A DNA stretch of 64,000 bases from Gigaspora rosea. Taxonomy: Eukaryota > Glomeromycota > Glomeromycetes > Diversisporales > Gigasporaceae. The position numbers were made by a program, and so were the translations under genes. Below are positions 11,743 to 23,570 of this stretch, in pieces; the stretch's first letter is position 1; each line of letters begins with the position of its first letter. A model generated the notes under the pieces. That model had not been told where the DNA came from. It worked only from the letters and a program-made list of their open reading frames with translations, and did not search any database. The DNA lies in contig QKWP01000026.1 in the NCBI GenBank assembly GCA_003550325.1, forward strand, positions 268,981 to 332,980. Reading direction: 5' to 3'.

Positions 11743-12505
11743 AGCATAACGGAAGTTCATTTTGATTGGTTGTTAAAACACCCCGGAAAAAATGTTGATC
11801 ATACCCGGATAAAGTATCGGCCATACCCGGACGAGAATTATTACTTTTCAAAAAAATTAGTCTGAAGACGCGTATTATAGTCTTACAACACATTAATATA
11901 TTCATAATAGCTACTTTAATTCATATTTCACAATGTATTTATTATTCTTTTCGTAATAAGTACATTAATTTACAATAAACCATTATGTTTCATAATACAT
12001 TATTAAACATAGATTCAAGATACGCGAACATTTCTAACCACTACCACACTACTGCTACCTATAAACGTTGTATTTATAAACTATACTTATAACCTAAATA
12101 AATATAACAAAAAAAAAGTAAAGTACAGTTTAAAATGTAGTTCGAAATAGTTTTTTTATTAGATAAGCAAAACTAGTAGAAACAGAATCTTGCAACTTTA
12201 CTCACCAATTGCTTAGGTCGCTGAACTACCTTCAGACCTTGTAAAAACTTTGCTTCTCATCTAAATCTTGAAACTTCTGTATCCCACTGTATCCCAAGTT
12301 AAAAAACAGTAAAACTCAAGGTAAAATACTAACAACTTAAGTTGATTTTTATATTGCGTATTACAAAAAAAAATTTCTCATATGACATGACGATTTTTAC
12401 TTATAAAAGTACTTTAAAAATTACAGTTGACTGTATAAAAAAAAAGATCGTCGCCAATCACGTTTAGTTTAATTTTATCCAATCAAAACGAACTTCCGCT
12501 ATGCT
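11743..12505. mobile_element. Mutator-like element, 0.76 kb, 9-bp duplication
   Basis: The inverted ends read AGCATAACGGAAGTTC..TTTTGATTGG at the left, with the complement at the right. The 9-mer AAACATAGA stands directly outside both ends (11734-11742, 12506-12514), a perfect duplication of Mutator length. The interior is AT-rich with no transposase. The ends differ from those of 6770-8288, so this is a separate family. Confidence 0.85.
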
Positions 12506-12514
12506 AAACATAGA

Positions 12515-13759
12515 TCATTTTTCATATGATCTATGTGGTATATTAGAATTTTATATAGTAAATAAAAAAATGCTTCTGATAAATTTTTTTAAGATCTTGA
12601 CCAATTTGTATAAAATTTATATAATAGGTAGTTTTAAATAGCTTGTTTATAATAATGAAGTTGTGCAATATCCATTGCTTTAAAAAAAATCAACTTTACA
12701 TAAATTAAATTTATGTAGGATACTATATGATTTTTGTAGGTTGTACAAAGAATTGATTGGTCAGATCATATGATGTTTACATATAAATCATATGATATCA
12801 TATAAATTGGTTACACAAAGTTGATCTACAATCGATTTTATATGAAATTGGAAATTTGTACACCCACCCTTAAATTTTATTTAAATAGCAAAGCTATTTG
12901 TGCATCTATTATAGTCATATATATGAATTATTACAAGCATGCTCATTGGGATATCGGGATGTTAACTACTTCTAAAAGGCAATTTGCCTTTTTATGCATA
13001 AATACTTGTTTACTATTGATAGATCTTCCTAAATACACCTCCTCAGAACTATAGTAACAATTTCTAAAATGTGCATTTAGAGAGGTTGTGCATTTATACT
13101 CTAGAGAGCAAATAAATAGTGCTAATATAAGCTGGGACCAAGGAATATTGTGCATTTAAAGAGATTTTATATTGACAATATATTCATAGAGGGGTGCTTT
13201 TAGAGAGGTCTCTCTTTATTAATTATAGTAATATTTTTCAATTCATTATACTAGCCCTATGCATGTGCTACGCTAGGTGTGTAATTAATAGTAAGAAAAT
13301 TGCTAACCAAAAATTATAAATACCGTATGATTAAATTGATATGAATAGCTTATTCTGAATACTTCAATTGATAAATGGTCATTATAATCAATTAATCAAG
13401 GAGAATTCAAAAAAAAAAAATAACTATACTTACTAAATGAATAATTTAATACAGCAGTTGATAATTGATAGTTATATACTATAATAAATAGCTATTTTCT
13501 GATATAATGACTCCTCAGTTTTATTTTCGGATTGAATAAATACAACGTGATGATTTTACTATGTAAATTATTAGTATCACATTAAGCAACGCAAAGTTGA
13601 TTTTTCGGTTTGCCTTACCTGCTGACTTAATTTCAATTTTTAATTTTTTTTATAGGCATCATAATATCGGTTATTTGAATTTGGCTTGTAATTTTATTTT
13701 TTCTGTCAATTTACCAGTTTTCTGATAGAAACCCTAATTCCTAAAATCATTGGATATGA
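12515..13759. other. Non-genic; remnants of pogo-type ends near 13056-13215
   Basis: TGCATTTAGAGAGGT, GTGCATTTAAAGAGA and TGCTTTTAGAGAGGTCT at about 13067-13215 resemble the right end of the pogo-type MITE at 39907-40102. No complete element can be bounded. The rest is featureless AT-rich DNA. Confidence 0.4.
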
Positions 13760-13920
13760 CATATAAAAAATCAAAAAAAGAATCTAAAAAAAAAATCTAA
13801 AAAATATCTAAAAAAAATCTAAAAAAAAAAATCAAAAAAAAAATCTAAAAAAAAAAATCTAAAAAAAAATAAAAAAAACTAAAAAAATAAAAAATAAATA
13901 AATAAAAAAATAAAAAAGGT
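13760..13920. repeat. A-rich simple repeat
   Basis: Runs of AATCTAAAAAAAA and AATAAAA make low-complexity sequence with no coding value. Confidence 0.9.
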
Positions 13921-14370
13921 GACTGATCGATTCAAGATTGATTTCATGAATATAATATGAAAAAATAATTTTTTAGTTGACTTAAACAGTTGAATTAATT
14001 TGAATTGATAAAAAAAATTTGACCAGAATTTTGAAATCCATATTATTATTTACAAAATAAAAATTAAATTAGTTTGGCTTACACCTGCCTTGATCTGATT
14101 GGTTAATCGATCCAATAGCTTAAATTTAGATAATTATCCAGACAATTATTTGTACTATCTGGATAAATAATCTGTTGGACTAAAATATTCTCTTTATCTG
14201 GTAGTATTTGAATATGCTGGATTGAAATTTTGTAACATGTGAAAAAATTTTTCTGTGCCAAAGTAATGTGATTTGTCCGTATGCCATACTAGAGACTGGA
14301 AGTAAATTTAAAAATTCGAGTTTATCTGAGTTTATCACATCAATCATTAACAGTTAATAATGATTGACAT

Positions 14371-15540
14371 AGGGTTCCTACAAACTCGGATCAAATCAAA
14401 CTTTAGGTCAGATTTGGGTTTGATTTGATTTGAAATCAAACTCAAACCCAAACTATGATTAAAAAAATTATTTGAGTTTGATTTGAAGCAAACTTTTTAG
14501 TTAAATTTGAGTTTGGTTTGAATTTGAGTTTGAAGTTTGCAAACTAGTTTGAGTTTGAATAACATAAATATATTTATATATTTTAAATTTTTTTTTACTA
14601 AGTTAATGGTACTTATCGACTAATTGAAAGTTGTAGAGCTTGTCAAGACGCATCCAATGGTGGTTAGATCACCCAAATCGGCCTAGTGGATGGCGAGATA
14701 TCGTCGAAAAAAGATTGGCCGACTATATAAAAATCCGTGACGGAGATTACATATGAAAATCACAGGCGAAATGTGGCGTGCTTCCATCTAAAACTTTTTT
14801 CTTGCTAAGTTAACGATACATGGCCACTAATTGAAAGTTGTAGAGCTCGTCGAGACGCATCTAATGGTGGTTAGATCACCCAAATCGGCCTAGTGGATGG
14901 CGAGATATCGTCGAAAAAAGATTGGCCGACTATATAAAAATCCGTGACGGAGATTACATATGAAAATCACAGGCGAAATGTGGCGTGCTTCCATCTAAAA
15001 CTTTTTTCTTACTAAGCTAACGATACATGCCCACTAATTGAAAGTTGTAGAGCTCGTCGAGACGCATCTAACGGTGGTTAGATCATCCAAATCGACCCAG
15101 TGGATGGCGAGATATCGTCGAAAAACGATTGGCCGACTATATAAAATCTCTGTAAACATCACGGATTTTTATATATAGTCGGCCAATCGTTTTTCGACGA
15201 TATCTCACCATCTACTAGGCCGATTTGGGTGATCTAACCACCATTGGATGTGTCTTGACAAGCTCTACAACTTTCAATTATCGATATGTACTTAACTTAG
15301 TAAAAAAATTTTTTAAAATATAAAAATATATTTATGTTATTCAAACTCAAACTAGTTTGCAAACTTCAAATCATACTCAAATCAAACTTAGTATAGTATT
15401 TGGGTTTGGTTTGAATTTGATTATTTTTTATTTGAATTTGGGTTTGATCTCAAACTTAATAAAATTTATAGTTAGAATTTGGTTTGATTTGGGGTTTGAT
15501 CAAACTCAAATCAAACCCGGATCAAACTTCGGAACCCTAG
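14371..15540. mobile_element. hAT-like element, 1.17 kb, 8-bp duplication
   Basis: The ends are AGGGTTCC and GGAACCCTAG. The 8-mer ATTGACAT flanks both sides (14363-14370 and 15541-15548), the hAT duplication length. The subterminal regions are mutually inverted, rich in TTTGAGTTTGAATTTG-type words, and reach the paired ACTAGTTTGCAAACTT blocks. The core holds three tandem 207-bp units and an inverted copy. No transposase is encoded. The two end repeats are offset by 2 nt, so the terminal base is uncertain. Confidence 0.75.
14585..15310. repeat. Three 207-bp tandem units plus one inverted copy
   Basis: The landmark TAATTGAAAGTTGTAGAGCT occurs at 14621, 14828 and 15035, an exact 207-bp period. 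An inverted copy runs from about 15155 to 15290 (CTCTACAACTTTCAATTA). Each unit carries ACCCAAATCGGCC, GAGATATCGTCGAAAAA and GGCCGACTATATAAAA. A diverged inverted pair of the same module is at 43090-43400. The 207-bp identity between units is high, so the amplification is recent. Confidence 0.9.
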
Positions 15541-15772
15541 ATTGACATGATAAACTTGAATATTGATGTGATAAACTTGAATTTTGTTTAATAAACTTGA
15601 ATTTTTAAACTTGCTTCCAACCTCTATGCCATACCACCAAATATTTCTCTCTCTTTTGTTTTTTTTTTGATTGACCACTTGACCATTTTCAATTTTATAT
15701 ATCTTTTCAGTTTTCTTATATTTTATTATTCTATTCTTGTTATACATAAAGTTTCTTCTCTATTTATTTTAT

Positions 15773-16500
15773 AATGATTCAGCCAAATCTTTTGTAATTA
15801 TTTTAAATGAAGACAAAGAAAATCTCCATTAGTTATAAAATGGTTGGAACAGATGACTTAAATATACAATTTAGAAAATCAAGTTTAAGAAAAAAAATAT
15901 TATTATTAAAAAATCATTGTAAGGTAAATTTTTTGTTTTTACAAAAAAATTTACAGTTTTTATATTTTATGTAATTAAAATAATTTTAGTTCTATAAAAA
16001 TAAAGCTCTAATATTGGTTTATACTAAGAATATTATATCTTGGGTATTTGAATGTGCTACTGAATATTTTAAATTTAATCCATCTAAAAAGTTGCCTGAG
16101 AAGGGCTATGTGTCTTGGGTACTCAAATGTACTACTAATCCTTTGTAATTCTTTGAAGCAAGCCTTTCTCTCAAATAATAACAAAAAATATAGAAAACAA
16201 ACCTTCTCCTTAAACATGCAAACAAATCTTTTCTTTCAAAAAATAAAAAAATGCTCTTTTAATGATTCAATCAAATCATTGTAATTATTTCAAATGAAAA
16301 CAAAGAACATTTACTCACTAATTATAAACTAGTTGAACCAGATAACTTATAAATACAATTTCTAGAAAACCATGCTGAAAAAAATATTATTATTAAAAAA
16401 TTGTTGGAAGATAAATTTTTTGTTTTTAGAAGAAGCTTACTGTTTTATAGTTTTATAAAATTAAAATAATAGTAATCAACTCATATCTTATAAAAAATAA
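15773..16500. repeat. Two diverged direct copies of about 240 bp
   Basis: Blocks at 15773-16010 and 16260-16500 share AATGATTCA, TTGTAATTATTT, AAATATTATTATTAAAAAAT and GTAAATTTTTTGTTTTTA in the same order and orientation. The spacer repeats CTTGGGTA. No coding sequence is evident. Confidence 0.65.
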
Positions 16501-16896
16501 AATGTTATACTGTAAGCTATAGAAATATACGCCAGAAGCATGTCGTGGGTAGTAATAAAAGCAGCACAGCATCATTTTTCAGTTGTGATAATCTTTACTA
16601 GAATTAGCTTTCCTGGCTGTATACACTATAAATACTATATACACTGTATTTGTTGTATAATGGATATTAGCTGTATTGGTAATATTATAGGTATATACTA
16701 TATAATTAGTATAATCATTTTATTGAATATCAGCTGAATCTGTTGCATAATAAGTATACACTAATATAGAGTAAAATATTTTATAAGTAAAATCAAGTAT
16801 ATAATAAAGGTCTTGTATTCTAAAAAGAAATTATCCTTTACAATAATAAATAACTCACTATACACTCTCTATATTATAAGTAAACTTACTCTGATC

Positions 16897-17141
16897 CAGT
16901 ATTGTTGTGGAACAATTTTGGACAATTTTGAACATTTTTTTCAAATTAAAATTATATGAATTTTATTAAAATAATCTATTTTAATTTTTTGAAAATGAAT
17001 CTAGCACTTAAAAAATATACAATTATATAATTTTTAAATTAATTTTTGATTAGTTAAACATGGAACATAGGCTTGGACATTTTAACAATTTTGGATGTTT
17101 GGACAAATTTATAGTATGGACAAGTCCTATATACAATACTG
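16897..17141. mobile_element. hAT-type MITE
   Basis: The ends are CAGTATTGTTG and its partner ATACAATACTG, with paired TTGGACA words inside. The flanking 8-mers CTCTGATC and CTTTGATC differ at one base, consistent with an aged 8-bp hAT duplication. No coding sequence is present. Confidence 0.6.
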
Positions 17142-17339
17142 CTTTGATCTACTATATAAGCAGCATAAATAATATGATTGTATATTGCAATTGCTTGTTT
17201 ATATGATTATGCTGTTATACTGTTTAGTTAATTTCTTAATGTACTGAGGAATATTATGGTCATTTTTGTTCAACTCTTTTGTGGTAGATTATTGTTTAGT
17301 TTTGGTCCCAAGAGGTATTCTAGGCAGAGGTTTTATATA

Positions 17340-18015
17340 TAGTCATTCCTTCCTATAGTCACCAAGTTGGTCACACCCTATTATAGTAATTGTGTAGAGG
17401 TGTGACTATAAATAAAATACCTTGCATAGTCACATGCCTACAGCCAAATGAGTGCTTAAAATAATATATAGTTGTAACATATTAATATTATTTAAAATGT
17501 TTAACAATAAATAACTTTTGATCCAGTGGCCCAATTCGGATGAAATGACTACTAGAGTGCTCATTTCAATAAAACAATTCTAAAGATTCTACAATCAATC
17601 AAATCCAATTACAAATTCTTAATGATTTCAAGAACTTGTGATTAGATTTTAATTATTTGGGGCTCATTAGAATTATTTTATTGAAATGAACATTTTGGCA
17701 ATTGTTTCATTCAAATTGGGTTATTGGATCAAAAATTAATTGCTGTCAAACCTTTAAAAAGCTTTAATAGATAATTTTAATTTGCATAAATATGAATATT
17801 GGCCAATCAGATTTTATAATTTATATTTAGTTGAAAATAAGAGTTAATTATTAATAAAATTGTTAAAAAATCAAATTTTTATAGTGATAGTGATTATAAG
17901 TAATTTGTGACAATAATGAGGTTTTTTTACTATATTTAAGTCTGTTGCACAATATTGGGTGCTTAAATAGAGGTATAACTATATGGGGTGTGACTATAGG
18001 GAGGGAAGGTCCCCA
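17340..18015. mobile_element. pogo/Tc1-type non-autonomous element
   Basis: Inverted ends are built on CCTTCCTATAGTCACC and, at the right, the complement of GTGACTATAGGGAGGG. The interior (CAATTCGGATGAAATGAC, ATATGAATATTGGCCAAT, TCAAATTTTTATAGTGATAG) matches the element at 55993-57329 minus the insertion carried there. No transposase is encoded. Confidence 0.65.
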
Positions 18016-18217
18016 AACTATCTATATGAAGTCATATTTTAAAAATTGCTAATATAGGCCCTTTTTTTAAAAAAGGTTATATTTGAAAAGTAGATATTGG
18101 ATAAAAAGGTTATATTTAAAAACAGTTAATAGGCAAAAAAGAGTATATTTAAAAAATGCTAATAGGGTAATTTTTATAAATTTTATATTTAAAATGAGCT
18201 AATGAAAAATGTAGAAT

Positions 18218-18442
18218 AATTTTTTTTTTTAGAGAATAAAACTAGGTTTATTTTTTTTAAAAAAATATAACTTTGTTTTTTTGTTTTTTTTTAGAAAATG
18301 TAACTTGTTTTTTTGTTTTTTTAGAAAATGTAACTCAGTTTTTTTTTAAAAAAATGTAACTATGTTTTTTTTTTAAGTGAATATAACTTTGTTTTTGTTT
18401 GTTTTTTTTTTTTAGAGAATATAACTTAGTTTTTTTATTTTN

Positions 18443-18495
<53 letters not shown>

Positions 18496-18540
18496 ATACA
18501 AATCTATTTTTTTTAAGAGAATATTATATTTAAAAAAAAT
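18218..18540. repeat. T-rich tract with one ambiguous base
   Basis: Repeated short units of T-run plus AGAAAATGTAACT end in a pure T tract at 18443-18490. Position 18442 is N, so the assembled tract length is unreliable. Confidence 0.9.
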
Positions 18541-19768
18541 TTAAAAGGTTTATTTGATATTTAATTATAGCTTATATATACAATATAAAAGTGCTACCCA
18601 AAGAAAAATTTACTATGATGCTCAAATATATGCTTATATGGATTATTCAAAGTCCTAGAAGGGATGAATGTATAAGTATTATTGCATTTTGTACACAACA
18701 AGCAAATACTTTAAGTAAAAGAATTCTCATCTACAATCCAAATCTCCAATACACTAAATCTAAAGGGAATATTACTATAGTGCTATGGTACTGCAATGCT
18801 ACCCTTACGTAATTAGTTTATTAAATACAATAGACTCAATATAGTACCATGACGCTACCCTTATATAATCTGATGATCGACCATATAAAAAAATTGTTTA
18901 CTTAACACTTTCCTACACTTGGTTTCTTGCTTTGTACTTGATTTTTACCTTGATATGTTAGTTATCTTACACTTAATTTCTCGTTATTTACCTTGTGACG
19001 ATCAATCAGTAAGGAATCACAGGATCGATTATTTATAATATGCCGTCACAGGGTTGAGTATTGTTCGATATATAAGGTCTAATCTGGTTATAGTTTCTTG
19101 TAAATACGAAAGAAATTTGGGTACTAATTCTCTTTTTATTTTTCTTCTTATTTTATTAATCACAATTTTAGCTCTTAATGATGATCACATGGACAAGAAG
19201 AATATTACGACAAACGACTTTACAAGAACGATAGTATTTTATTATAGGGCAAAAATAAGTATACGTTTTTATTTATAAAAAGAAAATAGTACAATAGAGA
19301 ATACTAAGTTCTAGAGCTAACACTTCTACTCTAATTTCGAAGGTTGAGACTCCTAAGTTCAATTCTTGAACTTGAACTGTCTTTTCCCTCAATGAGCTTA
19401 GGGCTCTTATATACTTTTACTTACAGATTAAAATCGATTCAATGGATTCAATGGAGTCTATAAATTCTTTCGAGTCCATTGACTCATTCGCATGACCGTA
19501 ATTCAATTTCTGACAGCATTTTCTGCTATCAGAATTTAAATTGGAAACCCGATCGAAGCAGCTATCGAATTTACCTATGACTTCGCAAGACCGTTTAATC
19601 CCATGGCTAGTGTGAACGAACCCTCGATATTCAAATCTCTTAAGCTATACTAAAGAAAGACTTGGAGAATTAGTAAAGAATAAATAAACTCAAAGACAAG
19701 AATCGCAAGAAGAATCAAGTCGGTATACTTATCTTAATTCCAACTTCTCCATAACAAGACTGTCCGAA
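18541..19768. other. Non-genic stretch
   Basis: No gene is supported. The 19300-19740 part is less AT-rich and might be an old LTR or captured fragment, but it holds no recognisable protein and no paired repeat. Confidence 0.35.
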
Positions 19769-19881
19769 CTAGTGATATGCCTATTTGGCTGAACAAGTGA
19801 TCAGCAAAAATTTTAGCATATAGTACTACAGTGCATACAGTAAGTACAGTACGTATAGTACTGTACGCAGCACATCACTAG
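19769..19881. mobile_element. Short TIR insertion
   Basis: The ends are CTAGTGATATGC and GCACATCACTAG, with TCCGAA directly outside both (19763-19768, 19882-19887). The 113-bp interior repeats AGTACAGTACGTATAGTACTGTACG-like words. Family unknown. Confidence 0.6.
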
Positions 19882-20394
19882 TCCGAACCTTGACGTTCAT
19901 CTATGTTTAATTTTTTTGCCAACAGCAATAGATCTACTACAATATGATATATAAATTTATCAAATAAACTGTACTGTACAGGCTATTCTTAAAAACAAGA
20001 TTAACTTAAATGTGTTCAATCTGTAAACTTTGGAGTCGATCAGGCAGCCCCCAAAGCTCTGGGCACATGATCAATACCACAGCCGCAGTGGATTTCTACC
20101 AATCATCTTATGTTGTACTATAGTTATTTAATGTGCTGCGGATGTGATCTTTCAACCAAAATTTACCCACACGTGGCCAAGTACAAAATTTGTTAAGTTC
20201 TTTTTATGTTAGGTTAGAGTTAGGGTGAAACCTATTTTAGGGTTCGGGTTTAGATAGTTATATAGATGGTTTAATATGCAATTTCTTGATAAATAAGCGA
20301 TTTTTGGAAAACAATATATTTGTTTTGAATTTTACAGATTGTATAACATTACGCCTGATCTTGAAATGTGATTGGATTAAAGTTTAAAATAAAA

Positions 20395-20445
20395 TTTATA
20401 TATATATTATTATATATATATAAATATATATATATATAGCATCAT
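20395..20445. repeat. TA microsatellite
   Basis: A run of TATATATA with single interruptions, with no further features. Confidence 0.85.
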
Positions 20446-21124
20446 AGTGCCCTAGCACTATGAAGCTATAGCACTATAAAATAAATCCCAAATTTAAATA
20501 CCTTTTTTGACTTAGCTAATTATAAGTTGCACAACTAACTTCTAAGTTTTCTGGTGTTAATGCAAAGAAAATATTAGTTTATATCAAAATATTGTCATTT
20601 TGTATAAGCTTTGATTACAGATTTTAATTTTCTTTGATAATTGTTAAGCATCTCAATTATTTTTAATTAAAGTAATGCTTTTTGGTTGCATCTAAATCAA
20701 TTTGCATTACTATATCCATCTTTTGTTACTATACATGTCTTTATCCCCTATTAAAAGAGCCCATTTTTACAATTTTTCAAAACTGAGTTTTTATTAGATT
20801 CATGTAAATTTTGACATGATTGACATTTTTCAATTATAGATGAAAGTCGATTTGCATAATAAAAAATAGAAATAATATAAAAGAAATATTACACAGAGTT
20901 GTCTAGGCCAAGTACATCATAAGACTACTTGATAGTCACCTGCTATATTTAATAATCAAAATCATAAAATTGGATTAATCCCAGATTAGTCTGGAACTCA
21001 AATCAAATGGTTAAACTCAATTATTTCCAAATGAAATGAATGCAAAAATGGACTCTATTAATAGGAACACCTATATTTTGATTGATATCTAATGCATAAA
21101 ACCATATTAAAAATATCTATTTAG

Positions 21125-22085
21125 AGGTTGGAACCAAATTGTTGCATCCGAATTTAAAACCGGTTCAACCCGATTTGAATATTTTATATTCATATTTAAT
21201 AAAACCGGATTTATCGAATTTAATAAAACTAAATAAAACTGAAAAAATCGAATTTAATAAAACCGGATTTATCGAATTTAATAAAACAGAAAAATCGAAT
21301 ACCAGGAACGTAGCCATACAGAGTGTATGAATTACTGCTATCTAGAATGGCTAGTTTGCAAAACTTGCATTTACAGCGGTTTTCATAAATTCTGGGACAA
21401 CTGATAAAACTTGATTAGCTGAATTCGATAAGTTTTTGAATTCGCCGAAATCAAATTCAGATAACACCAAATTCAAAACTTATCGAATTCAGCTAAAATA
21501 ATTTTATCAGTTGTCCCAGAATTTTTGAAAACAGCTGTAATTGCTAGTGCAGTATATTGATACTGTATGAGCATACCGGATTTGGTATTTATGTTATCCT
21601 GAGGTATGCAATATCATACGATAGCAACGAGAATACAAAAACTATTCTTAACAGATTGCCTTAGATACATGAATTCGATTTTGGCCAAAGTTTAGGCCGG
21701 CATTTATCAATAATAATAACTAACTATATTATAGCAAAATTAGTGTCTGGCAATTTTATTTAGCATGAATTATTAGCAAAATTTACCAATTTCGATCCCT
21801 TCCATCCCAGATCTGCTGAGTTTTGGTTGCACAACCAATCTATTCCGATTTACAACATATCAAGCTACCTTAAGCACAGACATTTGGACATTCTAACTAC
21901 TAGTTATTACAACTGTGAAAACTGGTTTTTTTAAATTCGGGTTGATTCAGTTTTACGAGTTTATTAAAATCGCAAAACTGAATTACCCGGGTTTATTTTA
22001 AATTTGGGTTAAAACCGGTTTAAGTTGAAGTTAAAAAATTAAATCGAATTGTAAAAATAAAACCGGGTCCAATCTCTATACCTAT
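21125..22085. mobile_element. Possible TIR element with AACCGG-rich ends
   Basis: The left side reads TAGAGGTTGGAACC..TTTAAAACCGGTT and the right side ends as its rough complement, AAAACCGGGTCCAATCTCTA. Both sides carry repeated AAACCGG/TCGAATTTAATAAAA words. The flanks ATGCATAAAACCATATTAAA and ATGCATAAAACAACATTAAC resemble each other, but no clean duplication is seen. It contains the MITE at 21371-21540. Confidence 0.4.
21371..21540. mobile_element. TIR MITE, ACAGCTGTTTTCA family
   Basis: Inverted ends of about 40 bp read TTACAGC.GTTTTCA.AAATTCTGGGACAACTGATAAAA. The inner part pairs again through GAATTCGATAAGTTTTTGAATT, making most of the 170 bp a hairpin. It is related to 8367-8804. No target duplication could be read. 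Confidence 0.7.
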
Positions 22086-22347
22086 TTTAATGCATAAAAC
22101 AACATTAACAATATCTATTATGCAATCAAGTTTATAATGTCATGACTTTTAAACTACTAATTCTTTTTTTAATAACAATCCCTACAACTACCTGTAAAAT
22201 TTTTCCAGAATAGTATTAAAATAGCAGATCTAAAGCACAAAAATAAACATTCAATTACTGCTAGTTCTATACATACAATATACTTTTAAAATTAAATTTT
22301 GATATTTTAGAAAAAAAGCTTTAAAAAAAGACAAGTTTTAACTTTAA

Positions 22348-22422
22348 ATATGGGGTAAAGTCAATAGAAATGGGACAAATTTATTAGATAAATTTGTCCT
22401 ATTTCTATTGATGACCCCATAT
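22348..22422. repeat. Compact hairpin, 36-bp arms
   Basis: ATATGGGG..TCAATAGAAAT.GGACAAATTTAT pairs with its complement across a 3-nt loop (TAG), with two or three mismatches. Its size suits a small-RNA precursor or a minimal foldback. Confidence 0.8.
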
Positions 22423-22533
22423 AAGCAGTTCTAAATTTGAGTGATTATAAAAAAATAAATAAATAAAAAATAAATCATGGTTGTAATAGCAAAAGAAGTT
22501 ATAAATTAAAATATAATAGAGAAAGATAATATA

Positions 22534-22800
22534 CACTGGTCAAAATTAAAACATTTAGTAATAAATCAGCAATAATTCAGTAACAATTCAGTAAACATTC
22601 AGCAACCATTCAGGTACTGATTCCTGCCACTCAGTTGCCACTCAGCTACCATTCAGTAAAAATTCAGTAATATATTACTAAATTTCTACTGAGTGGTAGC
22701 TGAGTGGCAGGAATCGGTACCTGAATGGTTGCTGAATGTTTACTGAATTGTTACTGAATTATTGCTGATTTATTACTGAATGTTTTAATTTCGACCAGTG
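22534..22800. mobile_element. hAT-type foldback MITE, 8-bp duplication
   Basis: The element is palindromic from CACTGGTC to GACCAGTG. Perfect 8-mers ATAATATA stand outside both ends (22526-22533, 22801-22808). The arms are made of repeated ATTCAGTAAC/ATTCAGCAAC decamers and meet at CATTCAGTAAAAATTCAGTA. No coding sequence is present. Confidence 0.8.
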
Positions 22801-22943
22801 ATAATATATAATATTTTTAAAGAACATTCAATTGGTAAAGTATTTTAATTAATTTATATATGAGAATTATAGATTTAAAGACTTGATTTTTTATTTTTAA
22901 TAAATTTCTCAGACTTTAATTGTTTAGAAAAAACCTAAATTCA

Positions 22944-23043
22944 TTAATATGCAGTAACTGTATAGTAAATATATAGTAAATATATAGTTGCTATTAAATT
23001 TAATAGTAACTTTATAGTTTACTACGAAGTTACTGCATATTAA
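22944..23043. repeat. Imperfect palindrome
   Basis: TTAATATGCAGTAACT at the left pairs with AGTTACTGCATATTAA at the right. The interior is TATAGTAAATA repeats. Confidence 0.65.
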
Positions 23044-23289
23044 GAAATTTCAAGTTTTGTAAAGTATTTAAATTAATAAATAGTTATATTTAATATTGAA
23101 TTCTTACTATATGCTGCCTTATCATAAATAATCTTTACAATCAAATGTTTTATTAAAAATATTTATATACTGTATATACAATAAAGAAATTCCTATTTTT
23201 GATTAATATAAATATGCATGCTAATTGGTTGTTTATTTTTAATTTGATTAGATAAATTAAGACAAGTGTTATTATGTAGTTGTGACATA

Positions 23290-23480
23290 ACCTTACAGTA
23301 ATTCATGTATTATGTGTTAAATAAGTTTTTAACAGAATTTTTATAGTAATTCACGATAAAATTATATACAGGCTAGCTCATTACTAGAATATTTTTAAAG
23401 TCACTCATGATAGAAATTGTGATAATTCAAATGCAAACTAGCTCAACCCATAGAAAATAAAAGACAATTCTAATCCAAAC
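23290..23480 (-). repeat. Copy of the degenerate 115-130-bp repeat
   Basis: Words such as AACAGAATTTTTATAGTAATTC and GATAGAAATTGTGATAATTC match, in reverse, the repeat field at 1990-2950. Confidence 0.4.
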
Positions 23481-23570
23481 TGCCTCTAACCAATGGGAGC
23501 CAAACAAAATCCTGACAAACAAAAAAATCCTGAAAGATCAGAATCCCAAAAACTTGTCCAAATTAGGTTA

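Noticed and set aside
15357..15747. Overlapping open frames with repetitive FGFGLNLIIF-type translation
   Set aside because: They arise from the TTTGGGTTTGAATTTG simple repeats in the arm of the hAT-like element.
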